A stretch of DNA of 9,445 bases, from positions 1 through 9,445 of the forward strand of contig JAEZCS010000145.1 of the NCBI GenBank assembly GCA_023433445.1, given 5' to 3'. The notes beneath the pieces were generated by a model. It saw only the letters and a list, made by a program, of their open reading frames with translations. It was not told the origin of the DNA and did not search any database. The DNA comes from Pseudomonadota bacterium. GTDB taxonomy: Bacteria > Pseudomonadota > Alphaproteobacteria > Sphingomonadales > Sphingomonadaceae. A program made the translations under genes and the position numbers. Positions 1 through 7,157 of the stretch are shown in pieces; positions within the stretch are counted from its first letter, which is position 1; each line of letters begins with the position of its first letter.

Positions 1-113
1 CCGTGCATGGGGAGCATGACTCCGCCGATGCGCAGGGCGTCTAGGCTGCATGGAATGAAGGCGCCGACGGGCCTTGCCGGTCGGATGGTAAGTGAAGGGT
101 ACAGTTCAGTCGT
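1..113 (+). other. Region upstream of infB, possibly the 3' end of the preceding gene
   Basis: Two + strand readings enter from the left edge. One (from base 3) stops at TAG 42-44 after 13 codons. The other (from base 1) stays open to TGA 115-117, where it would overlap the infB ATG as ATGA. In many alphaproteobacteria the gene before infB encodes a YlxR/DUF448 RNA-binding protein, so one of these could be its tail. Neither fragment has residues I can recognise, so I cannot choose between them. No clear promoter is visible. Confidence 0.3.
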
Positions 114-2708
114 ATGAGTGACAGCAAGGAAGAAAAGCCGGTTCTGGGCCGCAAGCCACTGGGCATCAAGCGGACCGTCGAATCCGGCCAGGTGCAGCAG
201 CAGTTCAGCCATGGCCGTAAGAATACGGTCGTGGTCGAGGTGAAGCGGCGCCGCATCCTGGGCAAGCCGGGCGAAGCCGGCGCGCCTGCGCCTGCTCCCC
301 AGGCTGATCCGACTCCTGCACCTGCCGCCGCCGCACCGCCGCCGCAGCAGCCGCAGGCTCGCCCGCCGCAGCCTGCGGCCCCGGCACGTCCAGCACCGCC
401 GCAGAGCCTGATGTCGCGTCAGGAATTGCAGGCCAAGCTGCTGCGTGAGGCTGAAGAAGCCCGCATGAACGCTCTGGAAGAAGCACGCCGCCGTGAGGAT
501 GCACAGCGCATCGCCGCGAGCGAGGACGAAAAGCGCCGCGCCGAAGAAAATCGCCAGGCTGCCGAAGCGGCCGAGGCCGAAGCCGCGCGCCGTGTCGAGG
601 AAGAGGCGAAGCCTGCCGAAGCTCCCGCCGCTGCCGAGCCCGCGCCCGCTCCCGTCGAGGAACAGCCTGTCGCGCAAGCGCCAGAGCAGCGTCCCGCCGC
701 AGCCCCTGCTGCCTCCGCAGCGCCGCCGCCACGCCGCTTCACGCCGGTCACGCCGATCAAGCGTCCCGAACCGGCCAAGCCCGACCGTACCAAGCGTGCG
801 GGCGAGGATAATCGCCGTCAGTCGGGCAAGCTCACCGTCACGCGCGCTCTTGCCGACGATGACAGCGCTCGCGCTCGTTCGCTCGCCGCCTTGAAGCGCG
901 CGCGCGAAAAGGAGCGCCGCGCCCATTATGCCGGTGGCGCGCAACAGCGTGAAAAGCAGGTCCGCGATGTCGTGGTGCCTGAAAGCATCACGGTGCAGGA
1001 ACTCGCCAACCGTATGGCCGAAAAGGGCGCGGACCTGGTGAAGTCCCTGTTCAAGATGGGCACCGCCGTCACGCTCAACCAGCCGATCGATCAGGATACG
1101 GCGGAACTGCTGGTCGAGGAATTCGGCCACCGGATCCAGCGCGTTTCTGACGCGGACGTTGAAATCGGCATGGAGGGCGAAGTTGACGCGCCCGAAACGC
1201 TGCAATCGCGTCCGCCGGTCGTTACGATCATGGGCCATGTCGATCACGGCAAGACGTCGCTGCTCGACGCTCTGCGCGGCACCAGTGTCGTGTCGGGCGA
1301 AAGCGGTGGCATCACCCAGCATATCGGCGCCTATCAGGTGAAGACGAAGAGTGGTGACACCATCACCTTCCTTGATACGCCCGGTCACGAGGCCTTCTCG
1401 GAAATGCGTGCGCGTGGCGCCAACGTCACCGACATCGTCATCCTGGTGGTGGCGGCCGATGACGGGCTGATGCCGCAGACGATCGAGGCGATCAATCATA
1501 CCAAGGCCGCTGGCGTGCCGATGATCGTCGCGATCAACAAGATCGACAAGCGCGAAGCCAATCCCCAGCGTGTGCGCGAGCGTCTGCTGGAGCATGAGGT
1601 GATTGTCGAAGACATGGGCGGCGAAACGCAGGATGTCGAAGTTTCGGCGCTCAAGGGCACCGGCCTCGACACGCTGATCGACAAGATCCTGCTTCAGGCC
1701 GAACTCATGGAGCTGACCGCCAACCCCGACCGCGCCGCCGAAGGCAATGTGGTCGAGGCGCAGCTGGACAAGGGCCGCGGCGCCGTCGCAACCGTGCTGG
1801 TCCGCAAGGGCACGCTCAAGGTCGGCGACACCTTCGTCATTGGTGCGGAGAGCGGCAAGGTCCGCGCTCTCATCAACGACAAGGGCCAGAATGTGAAGGT
1901 TGCTGGACCATCGACCCCGGTCGAGGTGCTGGGACTTTCCGGCGTGCCTCTGGCGGGTGACCAGATGACCGTCGTCGAGAACGAAGCCCGCGCCCGCGAA
2001 GTCGCCGCCTACCGTCAGGAACAGGCGACGAAGAAGCGGACCACGACGGCTCCGACCAGCTTTGAGCATATGTTTTCGGCGCTCAACACCAAGGTCATCG
2101 AATATCCGGTGGTCGTGAAGGGTGACGTGCAGGGTTCGGTGGAAGCGATCGTATCGTCCTTGAACCGCATCTCGACCGACGAGATCAAGGTTCGCGTCCT
2201 GCATTCCGGTGTCGGCGCGATCACCGAAAGCGACGTCACGCTGGCGGCTGCCAGCCGCGCGCCGCTGATCGGCTTCAACGTCCGTCCCAATGCGAAGGCG
2301 CGTCAGCTGGCGGAACGCGAGAAGATTTCGCTGCGCTATTATGACGTGATCTACGACCTTCTTGAGGAAGTTCGCGGCGAAATGGCGGGCCAGCTGGCTC
2401 CCGAGCGCATCGAAACCATCGTCGGCCGCGCCGAGGTGCTTCAGGTGTTCCCGGCGGGCAAGAAGGACAAGGCGGCTGGTCTGCTCGTCCTGGACGGCAT
2501 CATCCGCAAGGGATTGTCGGCACGCCTTACGCGCGACGATGTCATCGTGTCGCGCACCAACATCGCCTCGCTCCGCCGCTTCAAGGACGACGTTTCGGAA
2601 GTCCGTGCGGGCATGGAATGCGGCGCTGTCCTTCAGGACACGAACGACATCAAGCCCGGCGACACGCTGGAACTGTTCGAGGTCGAGGAACGCGCCCGGA
2701 CGCTGTAA
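114..2708 (+). CDS. infB: Translation initiation factor IF-2
   Basis: This GTPase brings fMet-tRNA to the 30S subunit and promotes 50S joining in the cytoplasm. The product is 864 aa, close to the 890 aa of E. coli IF-2. After a basic N-terminus come an Ala/Pro/Glu-rich linker (about 55-240) with a charged, probably helical stretch (about 100-167), the conserved IF2_N segment (about 286-345) and the G domain. G motifs are GHVDHGKT 374-381, DTPGH 421-425, NKID 475-478 and SALK 511-514. Domain II follows (about 538-640), then domain III (from about 655) and the C-terminal fMet-tRNA-binding domain with GMECG at 833-837. ATG 114 is the first start after an in-frame stop at 93-95. Its Shine-Dalgarno is weak: GAAGGG at 94-99 lies 14 nt away. 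It heads the cluster with rbfA, truB, rpsO and pnp. Identity is secure. Confidence 0.98.
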   Translation: MSDSKEEKPVLGRKPLGIKRTVESGQVQQQFSHGRKNTVVVEVKRRRILGKPGEAGAPAPAPQADPTPAPAAAAPPPQQPQARPPQPAAPARPAPPQSLMSRQELQAKLLREAEEARMNALEEARRREDAQRIAASEDEKRRAEENRQAAEAAEAEAARRVEEEAKPAEAPAAAEPAPAPVEEQPVAQAPEQRPAAAPAASAAPPPRRFTPVTPIKRPEPAKPDRTKRAGEDNRRQSGKLTVTRALADDDSARARSLAALKRAREKERRAHYAGGAQQREKQVRDVVVPESITVQELANRMAEKGADLVKSLFKMGTAVTLNQPIDQDTAELLVEEFGHRIQRVSDADVEIGMEGEVDAPETLQSRPPVVTIMGHVDHGKTSLLDALRGTSVVSGESGGITQHIGAYQVKTKSGDTITFLDTPGHEAFSEMRARGANVTDIVILVVAADDGLMPQTIEAINHTKAAGVPMIVAINKIDKREANPQRVRERLLEHEVIVEDMGGETQDVEVSALKGTGLDTLIDKILLQAELMELTANPDRAAEGNVVEAQLDKGRGAVATVLVRKGTLKVGDTFVIGAESGKVRALINDKGQNVKVAGPSTPVEVLGLSGVPLAGDQMTVVENEARAREVAAYRQEQATKKRTTTAPTSFEHMFSALNTKVIEYPVVVKGDVQGSVEAIVSSLNRISTDEIKVRVLHSGVGAITESDVTLAAASRAPLIGFNVRPNAKARQLAEREKISLRYYDVIYDLLEEVRGEMAGQLAPERIETIVGRAEVLQVFPAGKKDKAAGLLVLDGIIRKGLSARLTRDDVIVSRTNIASLRRFKDDVSEVRAGMECGAVLQDTNDIKPGDTLELFEVEERARTL

Positions 2709-2719
2709 TCAGAAGATGC

Positions 2720-2797
2720 GTCACCCCAGCGAAAGCTGGGGTCTCGTGCCACTGGTGATCTGCAGCCGTCTGAGATCCCAGCTTTCGCTGGGATGAC
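2720..2797. repeat. REP-like composite palindrome, copy 1 (infB-rbfA)
   Basis: Two 26-nt arms (2720-2745 and 2772-2797) are inverted relative to each other around a 26-nt spacer. Each arm is itself a hairpin. Arm 1 has a 7-bp stem CCCCAGC/GCTGGGG with loop GAAA, and arm 2 has TCCCAGC/GCTGGGA with loop TTTC. The arms match each other except at the outermost stem pair (C:G in arm 1, T:A in arm 2), so the element can also fold as one long hairpin. The style matches extragenic palindromes known from alphaproteobacterial genomes, where spurious antisense translations read like ETPAFAGVT. A relative lies at 9051-9129. Confidence 0.85.
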
Positions 2798-2811
2798 GAG
2801 GATTGATCATG
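2798..2811 (+). promoter_or_regulatory. rbfA ribosome binding site and start
   Basis: GAGGA at 2798-2802 sits 6 nt before ATG 2809-2811. This favours the ATG over the in-frame TTG at 2803, which lies right against the Shine-Dalgarno. The site begins on the base after the palindromic repeat ends, so folding of the repeat could affect ribosome access. Confidence 0.75.
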
Positions 2812-3207
2812 GCTCAACAACCCGAAGGCCCCTCCGTCCGCCTCCTTCGTGTGGGCGAACAGGTGCGCCATGTCCTGTCCGAAATTCTCCAGCGTGGCGA
2901 TGTGCATGATGATGTGCTGGCCAAGCATGTCGTCAGCGTCACCGAAGTGCGCATGTCGCCCGACCTGCGCCACGCGACGGTGTTCGTGAAATCGCTGTTG
3001 GGGCAGGATGAGGAAGCGGTGCTGAAGGCGCTGCGCACCAACACCGCCTATCTCCAGCGCGAAGTGGCGACCCGCATCCGGCTGAAATATGCGGCGAAGC
3101 TCAAGTTCCTGGCGGACGAAAGCTTCGACGAGGGGAGCCATATCGACAAGCTGCTGCGCGATCCCAAGGTAGCGCAGGATCTGGCTCAACCTGACGAAGA
3201 GGGCTGA
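2809..3207 (+). CDS. rbfA: Ribosome-binding factor A (30S maturation)
   Basis: RbfA binds the immature 30S subunit near the 5' helix of 16S rRNA and supports its late maturation; in E. coli it is needed for growth in the cold. The product is 132 aa, typical of the family. It is a single KH-like domain: the N-terminal RLLRVGEQVRHVLSEIL helix, the strand region VVSVTEVRMSPDLRHATVFV, and the late segment AAKLKFLADESFDEGSHIDKLL are all in family order. A Shine-Dalgarno 6 nt upstream supports the ATG start; a TTG two codons earlier is the alternative. It follows infB by 100 bp, most of it a palindromic repeat, and precedes truB by 31 bp, so co-transcription is likely. The acidic C-terminal tail is ordinary. 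Confidence 0.96.
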   Translation: MAQQPEGPSVRLLRVGEQVRHVLSEILQRGDVHDDVLAKHVVSVTEVRMSPDLRHATVFVKSLLGQDEEAVLKALRTNTAYLQREVATRIRLKYAAKLKFLADESFDEGSHIDKLLRDPKVAQDLAQPDEEG

Positions 3208-3238
3208 CAGCAAGGCGGCCGCCGGGTAGGGCGCGGCG

Positions 3239-4135
3239 ATGCACGGCTGGATCATCCTCGACAAACCCCATGGCCTTGGCTCGACGCAGGCGGTGAGTGC
3301 GGTGAAACGCGCCTTGCGGCAGAGCGGCGCGGGCAAGTGGAAGGTGGGGCATGGCGGCACGCTGGACCCGCTGGCGACCGGCGTGCTGCCGATCGCGGTC
3401 GGCGAGGCGACGAAGCTGGCGGGGCGGATGCTCGACAGCGACAAAATCTATGACTTCACGATCCGCTTCGGCGCGCAGACGGACACGCTGGACCTGGAAG
3501 GGGCGGTGACCGCGGAGAGCGATGTGCGGCCAACGATGGCGGCGCTGGAAGCTGTGCTACCGACATTCACGGGAGCCATCGAGCAGGCGCCGCCAGCCTA
3601 TTCCGCCATCCTGATCGACGGCCAGCGCGCCTATGACCTGGCGCGCGCCGGGCAGGAGGTGGAGATGAAGACGCGCAGCGTCACCATTCACTCCCTTCGC
3701 GTCCGCGCGTCTCCGCGCGAACCGGTGGAAGCCCTGGAAGAGGTGACGCTGACCGCTCATGTGTCCAAGGGCACCTACATCCGCTCGCTTGCCCGCGACA
3801 TCGCGCTGGCGCTCGGCACGGTGGGCCATGTCACCATGCTGCGGCGGGTGAAGGCGGGCCCGTTCACCCTGGAATCCGCGATTTCGCTGGACAAATTGGA
3901 TGATGCTGCTAGGGGCGGCGGCATCGCGCAGTGCATGCTGCCGTTGACCGCAGGGCTGGACGACATCCCGGCTCTTGCAGTCTCTCCCGATGATGCATTG
4001 GCTCTCCGACAGAGGAAGGTGCTTGTGGGGAAACCGCATACCGGCCTGATGCTGGCGATGGATGGGCAAACGCCCGTCGCGCTGGTCGAAGCCAGTGGCC
4101 CGGAAATACGGGTGGTGCGCGGCTTTAATCTCTAA
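3239..4135 (+). CDS. truB: tRNA pseudouridine(55) synthase TruB
   Basis: TruB isomerises U55 in the T loop of elongator tRNAs to pseudouridine and also acts as a tRNA chaperone. The product is 298 aa (E. coli 314). Signatures are the opening WIILDKPHGLGST, the catalytic motif GHGGTLDPLATGVL with the nucleophile Asp43, the RFGAQTDTLDLEG segment, PPAYSAILIDGQRAYDLAR, and SKGTYIRSLARDIALALG. The last 60 or so residues form the variable C-terminal RNA-binding extension, ending in EIRVVRGFNL. The ATG is preceded by a purine-rich GGGTAGGG at 3224-3231, 7 nt away. The gene lies 31 bp after rbfA and 17 bp before rpsO, which supports one operon. No key residue is missing. Confidence 0.97.
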   Translation: MHGWIILDKPHGLGSTQAVSAVKRALRQSGAGKWKVGHGGTLDPLATGVLPIAVGEATKLAGRMLDSDKIYDFTIRFGAQTDTLDLEGAVTAESDVRPTMAALEAVLPTFTGAIEQAPPAYSAILIDGQRAYDLARAGQEVEMKTRSVTIHSLRVRASPREPVEALEEVTLTAHVSKGTYIRSLARDIALALGTVGHVTMLRRVKAGPFTLESAISLDKLDDAARGGGIAQCMLPLTAGLDDIPALAVSPDDALALRQRKVLVGKPHTGLMLAMDGQTPVALVEASGPEIRVVRGFNL

Positions 4136-4152
4136 ATACAGAAAGGAAGCCG

Positions 4153-4422
4153 ATGTCGATTACTGCAGAGCGCAAGGAAGCGCTGATCAAGGAACATGCC
4201 CGCGCCGAAGGCGACACCGGTTCGCCGGAAGTCCAGGTTGCGATCCTTTCGGAACGCATTTTGAACCTGACCGAGCATTTCAAGGGTCACCACAAGGATA
4301 ACCACAGCCGTCGCGGCCTGCTGATGCTGGTCAACAAGCGCCGTTCGCTGCTGGACTATCTGAAGAAAAAGGATGCGGGTCGCTATACCGACCTCATCAC
4401 CAAGCTGGGCCTGCGCAAGTAA
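4153..4422 (+). CDS. rpsO: 30S ribosomal protein S15
   Basis: S15 is a primary binder of 16S rRNA in the central domain and forms an intersubunit bridge with the 50S subunit. The product is 89 aa, the standard bacterial length. The conserved core reads TGSPEVQVAILSERI, then LTEHFKGHHKDNHSRRGLL and RRSLLDYLKKKD, ending LGLRK. A Shine-Dalgarno (AAAGGA, 4142-4147) is 5 nt before the ATG. The 17-bp gap from truB suggests co-transcription, and a terminator-like hairpin follows 18 nt after the stop. In E. coli S15 represses its own translation through a pseudoknot. The 17-nt leader here is too short to hold one without truB sequence, and I did not identify one. Confidence 0.98.
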   Translation: MSITAERKEALIKEHARAEGDTGSPEVQVAILSERILNLTEHFKGHHKDNHSRRGLLMLVNKRRSLLDYLKKKDAGRYTDLITKLGLRK

Positions 4423-4439
4423 GCCTGCTAAAGAAGGAG

Positions 4440-4462
4440 CGGCCCCCATGTCGGGGCCGTTT
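4440..4462 (+). terminator. Terminator-like hairpin after rpsO
   Basis: A perfect 7-bp GC stem, CGGCCCC 4440-4446 with GGGGCCG 4453-4459, closes a 6-nt loop. Only three T residues follow (4460-4462), so it may be a partial terminator or a processing/stability hairpin. Leaky termination would set S15 and PNPase expression apart. Confidence 0.6.
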
Positions 4463-4600
4463 CCGATTCCAGGACTCCTGCAATTCGGCGGGCTGTCCTG
4501 ACCAAGGGGCCATACGATGCTCCGAAACCGCTGCGGGCCGGTTTAGCCCGCAACACAGGCCCCGCCCGGCAATAGGGCCAGGCGGGCGAAGGAAAACATT
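4463..4600 (+). promoter_or_regulatory. Structured 5' leader of pnp
   Basis: Three further inverted repeats precede pnp. The first is CAGGAC 4470-4475 with GTCCTG 4495-4500. The second is TGCGGGC 4532-4538 with GCCCGCA 4546-4552, loop 7 nt. The third is CCCGCC 4561-4566 with GGCGGG 4581-4586, which has an inner 3-bp extension. The last ends just before the Shine-Dalgarno GAAGGA (4588-4593), itself 7 nt from the ATG. In E. coli the pnp leader is cut by RNase III and is the target of PNPase autoregulation. A similar role here is inferred from position and structure only. I found no convincing promoter in this stretch. Confidence 0.5.
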
Positions 4601-6928
4601 ATGTTCGATGTAAAGAAGGTATCAATCGAGCTGGGCGGAAAGACCCTCACGCTCGAAACCGGCCGTATTGCGCGTCAGGCTGACGCCGCCGTGCTGGCGA
4701 CCTATGGCGAAACCGTGGTGCTGTGCGCCGTGACCGCCGCCAAGTCGGTGAAGGAAGGACAGGACTTCTTCCCGCTGACCGTCCACTATCAGGAAAAATA
4801 TTCCGCAGCCGGCCGCATTCCGGGCGGCTTCTTCAAGCGTGAGCGCGGCGCGACCGAAAAGGAAACGCTGACCAGCCGTCTGATCGACCGCCCGATCCGT
4901 CCGCTCTTCCCGGAAGGCTTCTATAACGAAATCAACGTCATCGCTCAGGTCCTGAGCTTCGACGGCGAGAGCGAGCCTGACATCGTCGCGATGATCGCCG
5001 CTTCGGCTGCGCTGACCCTGTCGGGCGTACCTTTCATGGGCCCGATCGGCGCCGCTCGCGTCGGTTACAAGGATGGCGAATATCAACTGAACCCGTCGAT
5101 GGACGAGGTGAAGGAAGGCGAGCTCGACCTGGTCGTCGCCGCCACCCAGAACGCCGTTATGATGGTCGAATCCGAAGCCAAGGAGCTTTCGGAAGATGTC
5201 ATGCTCGGCGCCGTCCTGTTCGCCCATGAAGCCAGCAAGAAGGTCGTCGACGCGATCATCCAGCTCGCTGAAAAGGCCGCGAAGGATCCTTGGGAAGTCG
5301 CCAAGGGCGAAGATCTGGATGACTTGAAGAAGAAGCTGAAGAAGCTGATCGGCAAGGACATCACGGCTGCCTACAAGCTGACCGACAAGTCCGCCCGTTC
5401 CGCCGCGATCAACGCCGCCCGCGACAAGGCGAAGGCGTTCTTCGCTGAGGAAGGCCTGGATGCTCAGACCGTGATGGCTGGCATCAAGCTGACCAAGAAG
5501 CTGGAATCGGAAATCGTGCGCGGCGCCATCATCAAGGATGGCAAGCGTATCGACGGCCGCACCACCACGCAGATCCGTCCGATCGAAGCGATGGTCGGCT
5601 TCCTGCCGCGCACGCACGGTTCGGCGCTGTTCACCCGCGGTGAAACGCAGGCGATCTGCACCACCACGCTGGGCACCAAGGATGCTGAGCAGATGATCGA
5701 CGGTCTGACCGGCGTTCATTATGAAAACTTCATGCTGCACTATAACTTCCCGCCCTATTCGGTCGGTGAAGTCGGCCGCTTCGGCGCGCCGGGCCGTCGT
5801 GAAGTTGGCCATGGCAAGCTCGCATGGCGTGCGCTGCATCCCGTGCTGCCCAGCAAGGACGAGTTCCCTTACACGATCCGTGTTCTGTCCGACATCACCG
5901 AGTCCAACGGCTCGTCGTCGATGGCGACGGTCTGCGGCGGTTCGCTGTCGATGATGGACGCGGGCGTTCCGCTGAAGCGTCCGGTGTCGGGCATCGCCAT
6001 GGGCCTGATCCTCGACGGCAAGGATTTCGCTGTCCTGTCCGACATCCTCGGCGACGAAGATCATCTCGGCGACATGGACTTCAAGGTGGCGGGCACGGAA
6101 GCGGGCATCACCACCATGCAGATGGACATCAAGGTTGCCGGCATCACGCAGGAAATCTTCGAAGTCGCGCTGCGTCAGGCGAAGGAAGGCCGCGCCCATA
6201 TCCTGGGTGAGATGAACAAGGCCCTGTCCTCGACCCGTACCGAGCTGTCGGCGCACGCTCCGCGTATCGAGACGATTCAGATCGACAAGTCGAAGATCCG
6301 CGACGTCATCGGCACCGGCGGCAAGGTCATCCGCGAAATCGTGGCGGAAACCGGCGCGAAGGTCGACATCGACGACGAAGGCATCATCAAGATCAGCTCA
6401 TCCGACATCGACCAGATCGAAGCCGCCAAGAAGTGGATCCTCGGCATCGTCGAGGAAGCGGAAGTCGGCAAGATTTACACCGGCAAGGTCGTCAACATCG
6501 TCGACTTCGGTGCGTTCGTGAACTTCATGGGTGGCAAGGACGGTCTCGTCCACGTGTCCGAAATGAAGAATGAGCGCGTCGAAAAGCCGACCGACGTCGT
6601 GTCGGAAGGCCAGGAAGTGAAGGTCAAGGTCCTCGAAATCGACCCGCGCGGCAAGGTTCGCTTGTCGATGCGCGTTGTCGATCAGGAAACCGGCGAAGAG
6701 CTGGAGGACACCCGTCCTGCCCGCGAACCGCGCGAACCCCGTGGTGATCGCGGTGACCGTGGCGATCGTGGTCGTGGTCCTCGCCGTGATGGTGGTGATC
6801 GTGGCGGCCGTGGTGGCGACCGGGGCGGCGATCGTGGCCCGCGCCGCGACCGTGGTCCGCGCAGCGACAAGGGCGGGGATGATGACGGCTCCAACGCCGG
6901 TCTGCCCGACTTCCTGACGCAGGACTGA
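4601..6928 (+). CDS. pnp: Polyribonucleotide nucleotidyltransferase (PNPase)
   Basis: PNPase degrades RNA 3'-5' with phosphate, releasing nucleoside diphosphates, and is a core mRNA-decay enzyme, often bound to RNase E. The product is 775 aa, about 64 longer than E. coli's 711. Domains in order are RNase PH 1 (to about 145), a linking helical domain, RNase PH 2 (from about 320), KH (about 557-615, GTGG loop at 571-574) and S1 (about 623-692). Ser439, Ser440, Asp487, Asp493 and Lys495 match the E. coli active-site residues, shifted by one. The extra length is a disordered tail at about 705-775, rich in Arg, Gly and Asp and ending GLPDFLTQD. The start has a good Shine-Dalgarno. A structured leader precedes the gene and a strong terminator ends the unit. 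Identity is secure. Confidence 0.98.
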   Translation: MFDVKKVSIELGGKTLTLETGRIARQADAAVLATYGETVVLCAVTAAKSVKEGQDFFPLTVHYQEKYSAAGRIPGGFFKRERGATEKETLTSRLIDRPIRPLFPEGFYNEINVIAQVLSFDGESEPDIVAMIAASAALTLSGVPFMGPIGAARVGYKDGEYQLNPSMDEVKEGELDLVVAATQNAVMMVESEAKELSEDVMLGAVLFAHEASKKVVDAIIQLAEKAAKDPWEVAKGEDLDDLKKKLKKLIGKDITAAYKLTDKSARSAAINAARDKAKAFFAEEGLDAQTVMAGIKLTKKLESEIVRGAIIKDGKRIDGRTTTQIRPIEAMVGFLPRTHGSALFTRGETQAICTTTLGTKDAEQMIDGLTGVHYENFMLHYNFPPYSVGEVGRFGAPGRREVGHGKLAWRALHPVLPSKDEFPYTIRVLSDITESNGSSSMATVCGGSLSMMDAGVPLKRPVSGIAMGLILDGKDFAVLSDILGDEDHLGDMDFKVAGTEAGITTMQMDIKVAGITQEIFEVALRQAKEGRAHILGEMNKALSSTRTELSAHAPRIETIQIDKSKIRDVIGTGGKVIREIVAETGAKVDIDDEGIIKISSSDIDQIEAAKKWILGIVEEAEVGKIYTGKVVNIVDFGAFVNFMGGKDGLVHVSEMKNERVEKPTDVVSEGQEVKVKVLEIDPRGKVRLSMRVVDQETGEELEDTRPAREPREPRGDRGDRGDRGRGPRRDGGDRGGRGGDRGGDRGPRRDRGPRSDKGGDDDGSNAGLPDFLTQD

Positions 6929-6950
6929 TGCGGGCCGTCAACCGGCTTGG

Positions 6951-7050
6951 CTAGAGCATCGTGTGGGAACCGATTTTCCGCTGAAAACGATGCGAAAACA
7001 AAAAACTAGAGCACGCGACCTGCGTCCGATTAAACGCAGCGTGCCTTAGA
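6951..7050. repeat. Alphaproteobacterial-type intergenic palindromic repeat
   Basis: Two linked hairpins are visible. In hairpin A, GCATCGT 6956-6962 pairs with ACGATGC 6987-6993, enclosing GGAA/TTCC. In hairpin B, GCACG 7011-7015 pairs with CGTGC 7040-7044, and inside it CTGCGT 7020-7025 pairs with ACGCAG 7034-7039. Each unit starts with CTAGAGCA, and the end TTAGA is roughly complementary to the CTAGAG of hairpin B. From memory, the GGGAACCGATTTTCC core and the A-rich linker before CTAGAGCA resemble a repeat dispersed in many alphaproteobacterial genomes. It lies between the pnp stop and its terminator, so it should be transcribed as 3' UTR. Confidence 0.65.
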
Positions 7051-7054
7051 TGAG

Positions 7055-7083
7055 AAGGGCGCCCATAACAGGGCGCCCTTTTT
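7055..7083 (+). terminator. Intrinsic terminator of the infB-pnp unit
   Basis: A 9-bp stem, AGGGCGCCC 7056-7064 with GGGCGCCCT 7071-7079, encloses the loop ATAACA; an extra A:T pair extends it by one. T residues run from 7079 to 7083. This is the clearest rho-independent terminator in the window and separates pnp from the kinase gene. Confidence 0.9.
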
Positions 7084-7157
7084 CATAGCGCTAAGGATTA
7101 CTGATTTCGATCAATTGGAGATGCGAAAACTTCTGTTACTGTGCCTTGCGATCTGAC

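Noticed and set aside
411..467. Internal infB starts (Met100, Met118) for a short IF-2 form as in E. coli
   Set aside because: Neither ATG has a well-spaced Shine-Dalgarno sequence, so sequence alone does not support an internal start.
2650..3444. A 264-codon - strand frame across infB-rbfA-truB
   Set aside because: It crosses three real genes and the palindromic repeat. The repeat translates to the ETPAFAGVT-type peptide often seen in spurious proteins.
4622..6256. A 544-codon open frame on the - strand inside pnp
   Set aside because: It lies wholly antisense to a secure pnp, has no recognisable domain or start signal, and its residue mix is typical of the mirror frame of GC-rich coding DNA.
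6730..6873. A tandem DNA repeat or CRISPR-like array at the pnp 3' end
   Set aside because: The periodicity comes from codons for the Arg/Gly/Asp tail. Units are degenerate, very short and in frame, with no spacers.
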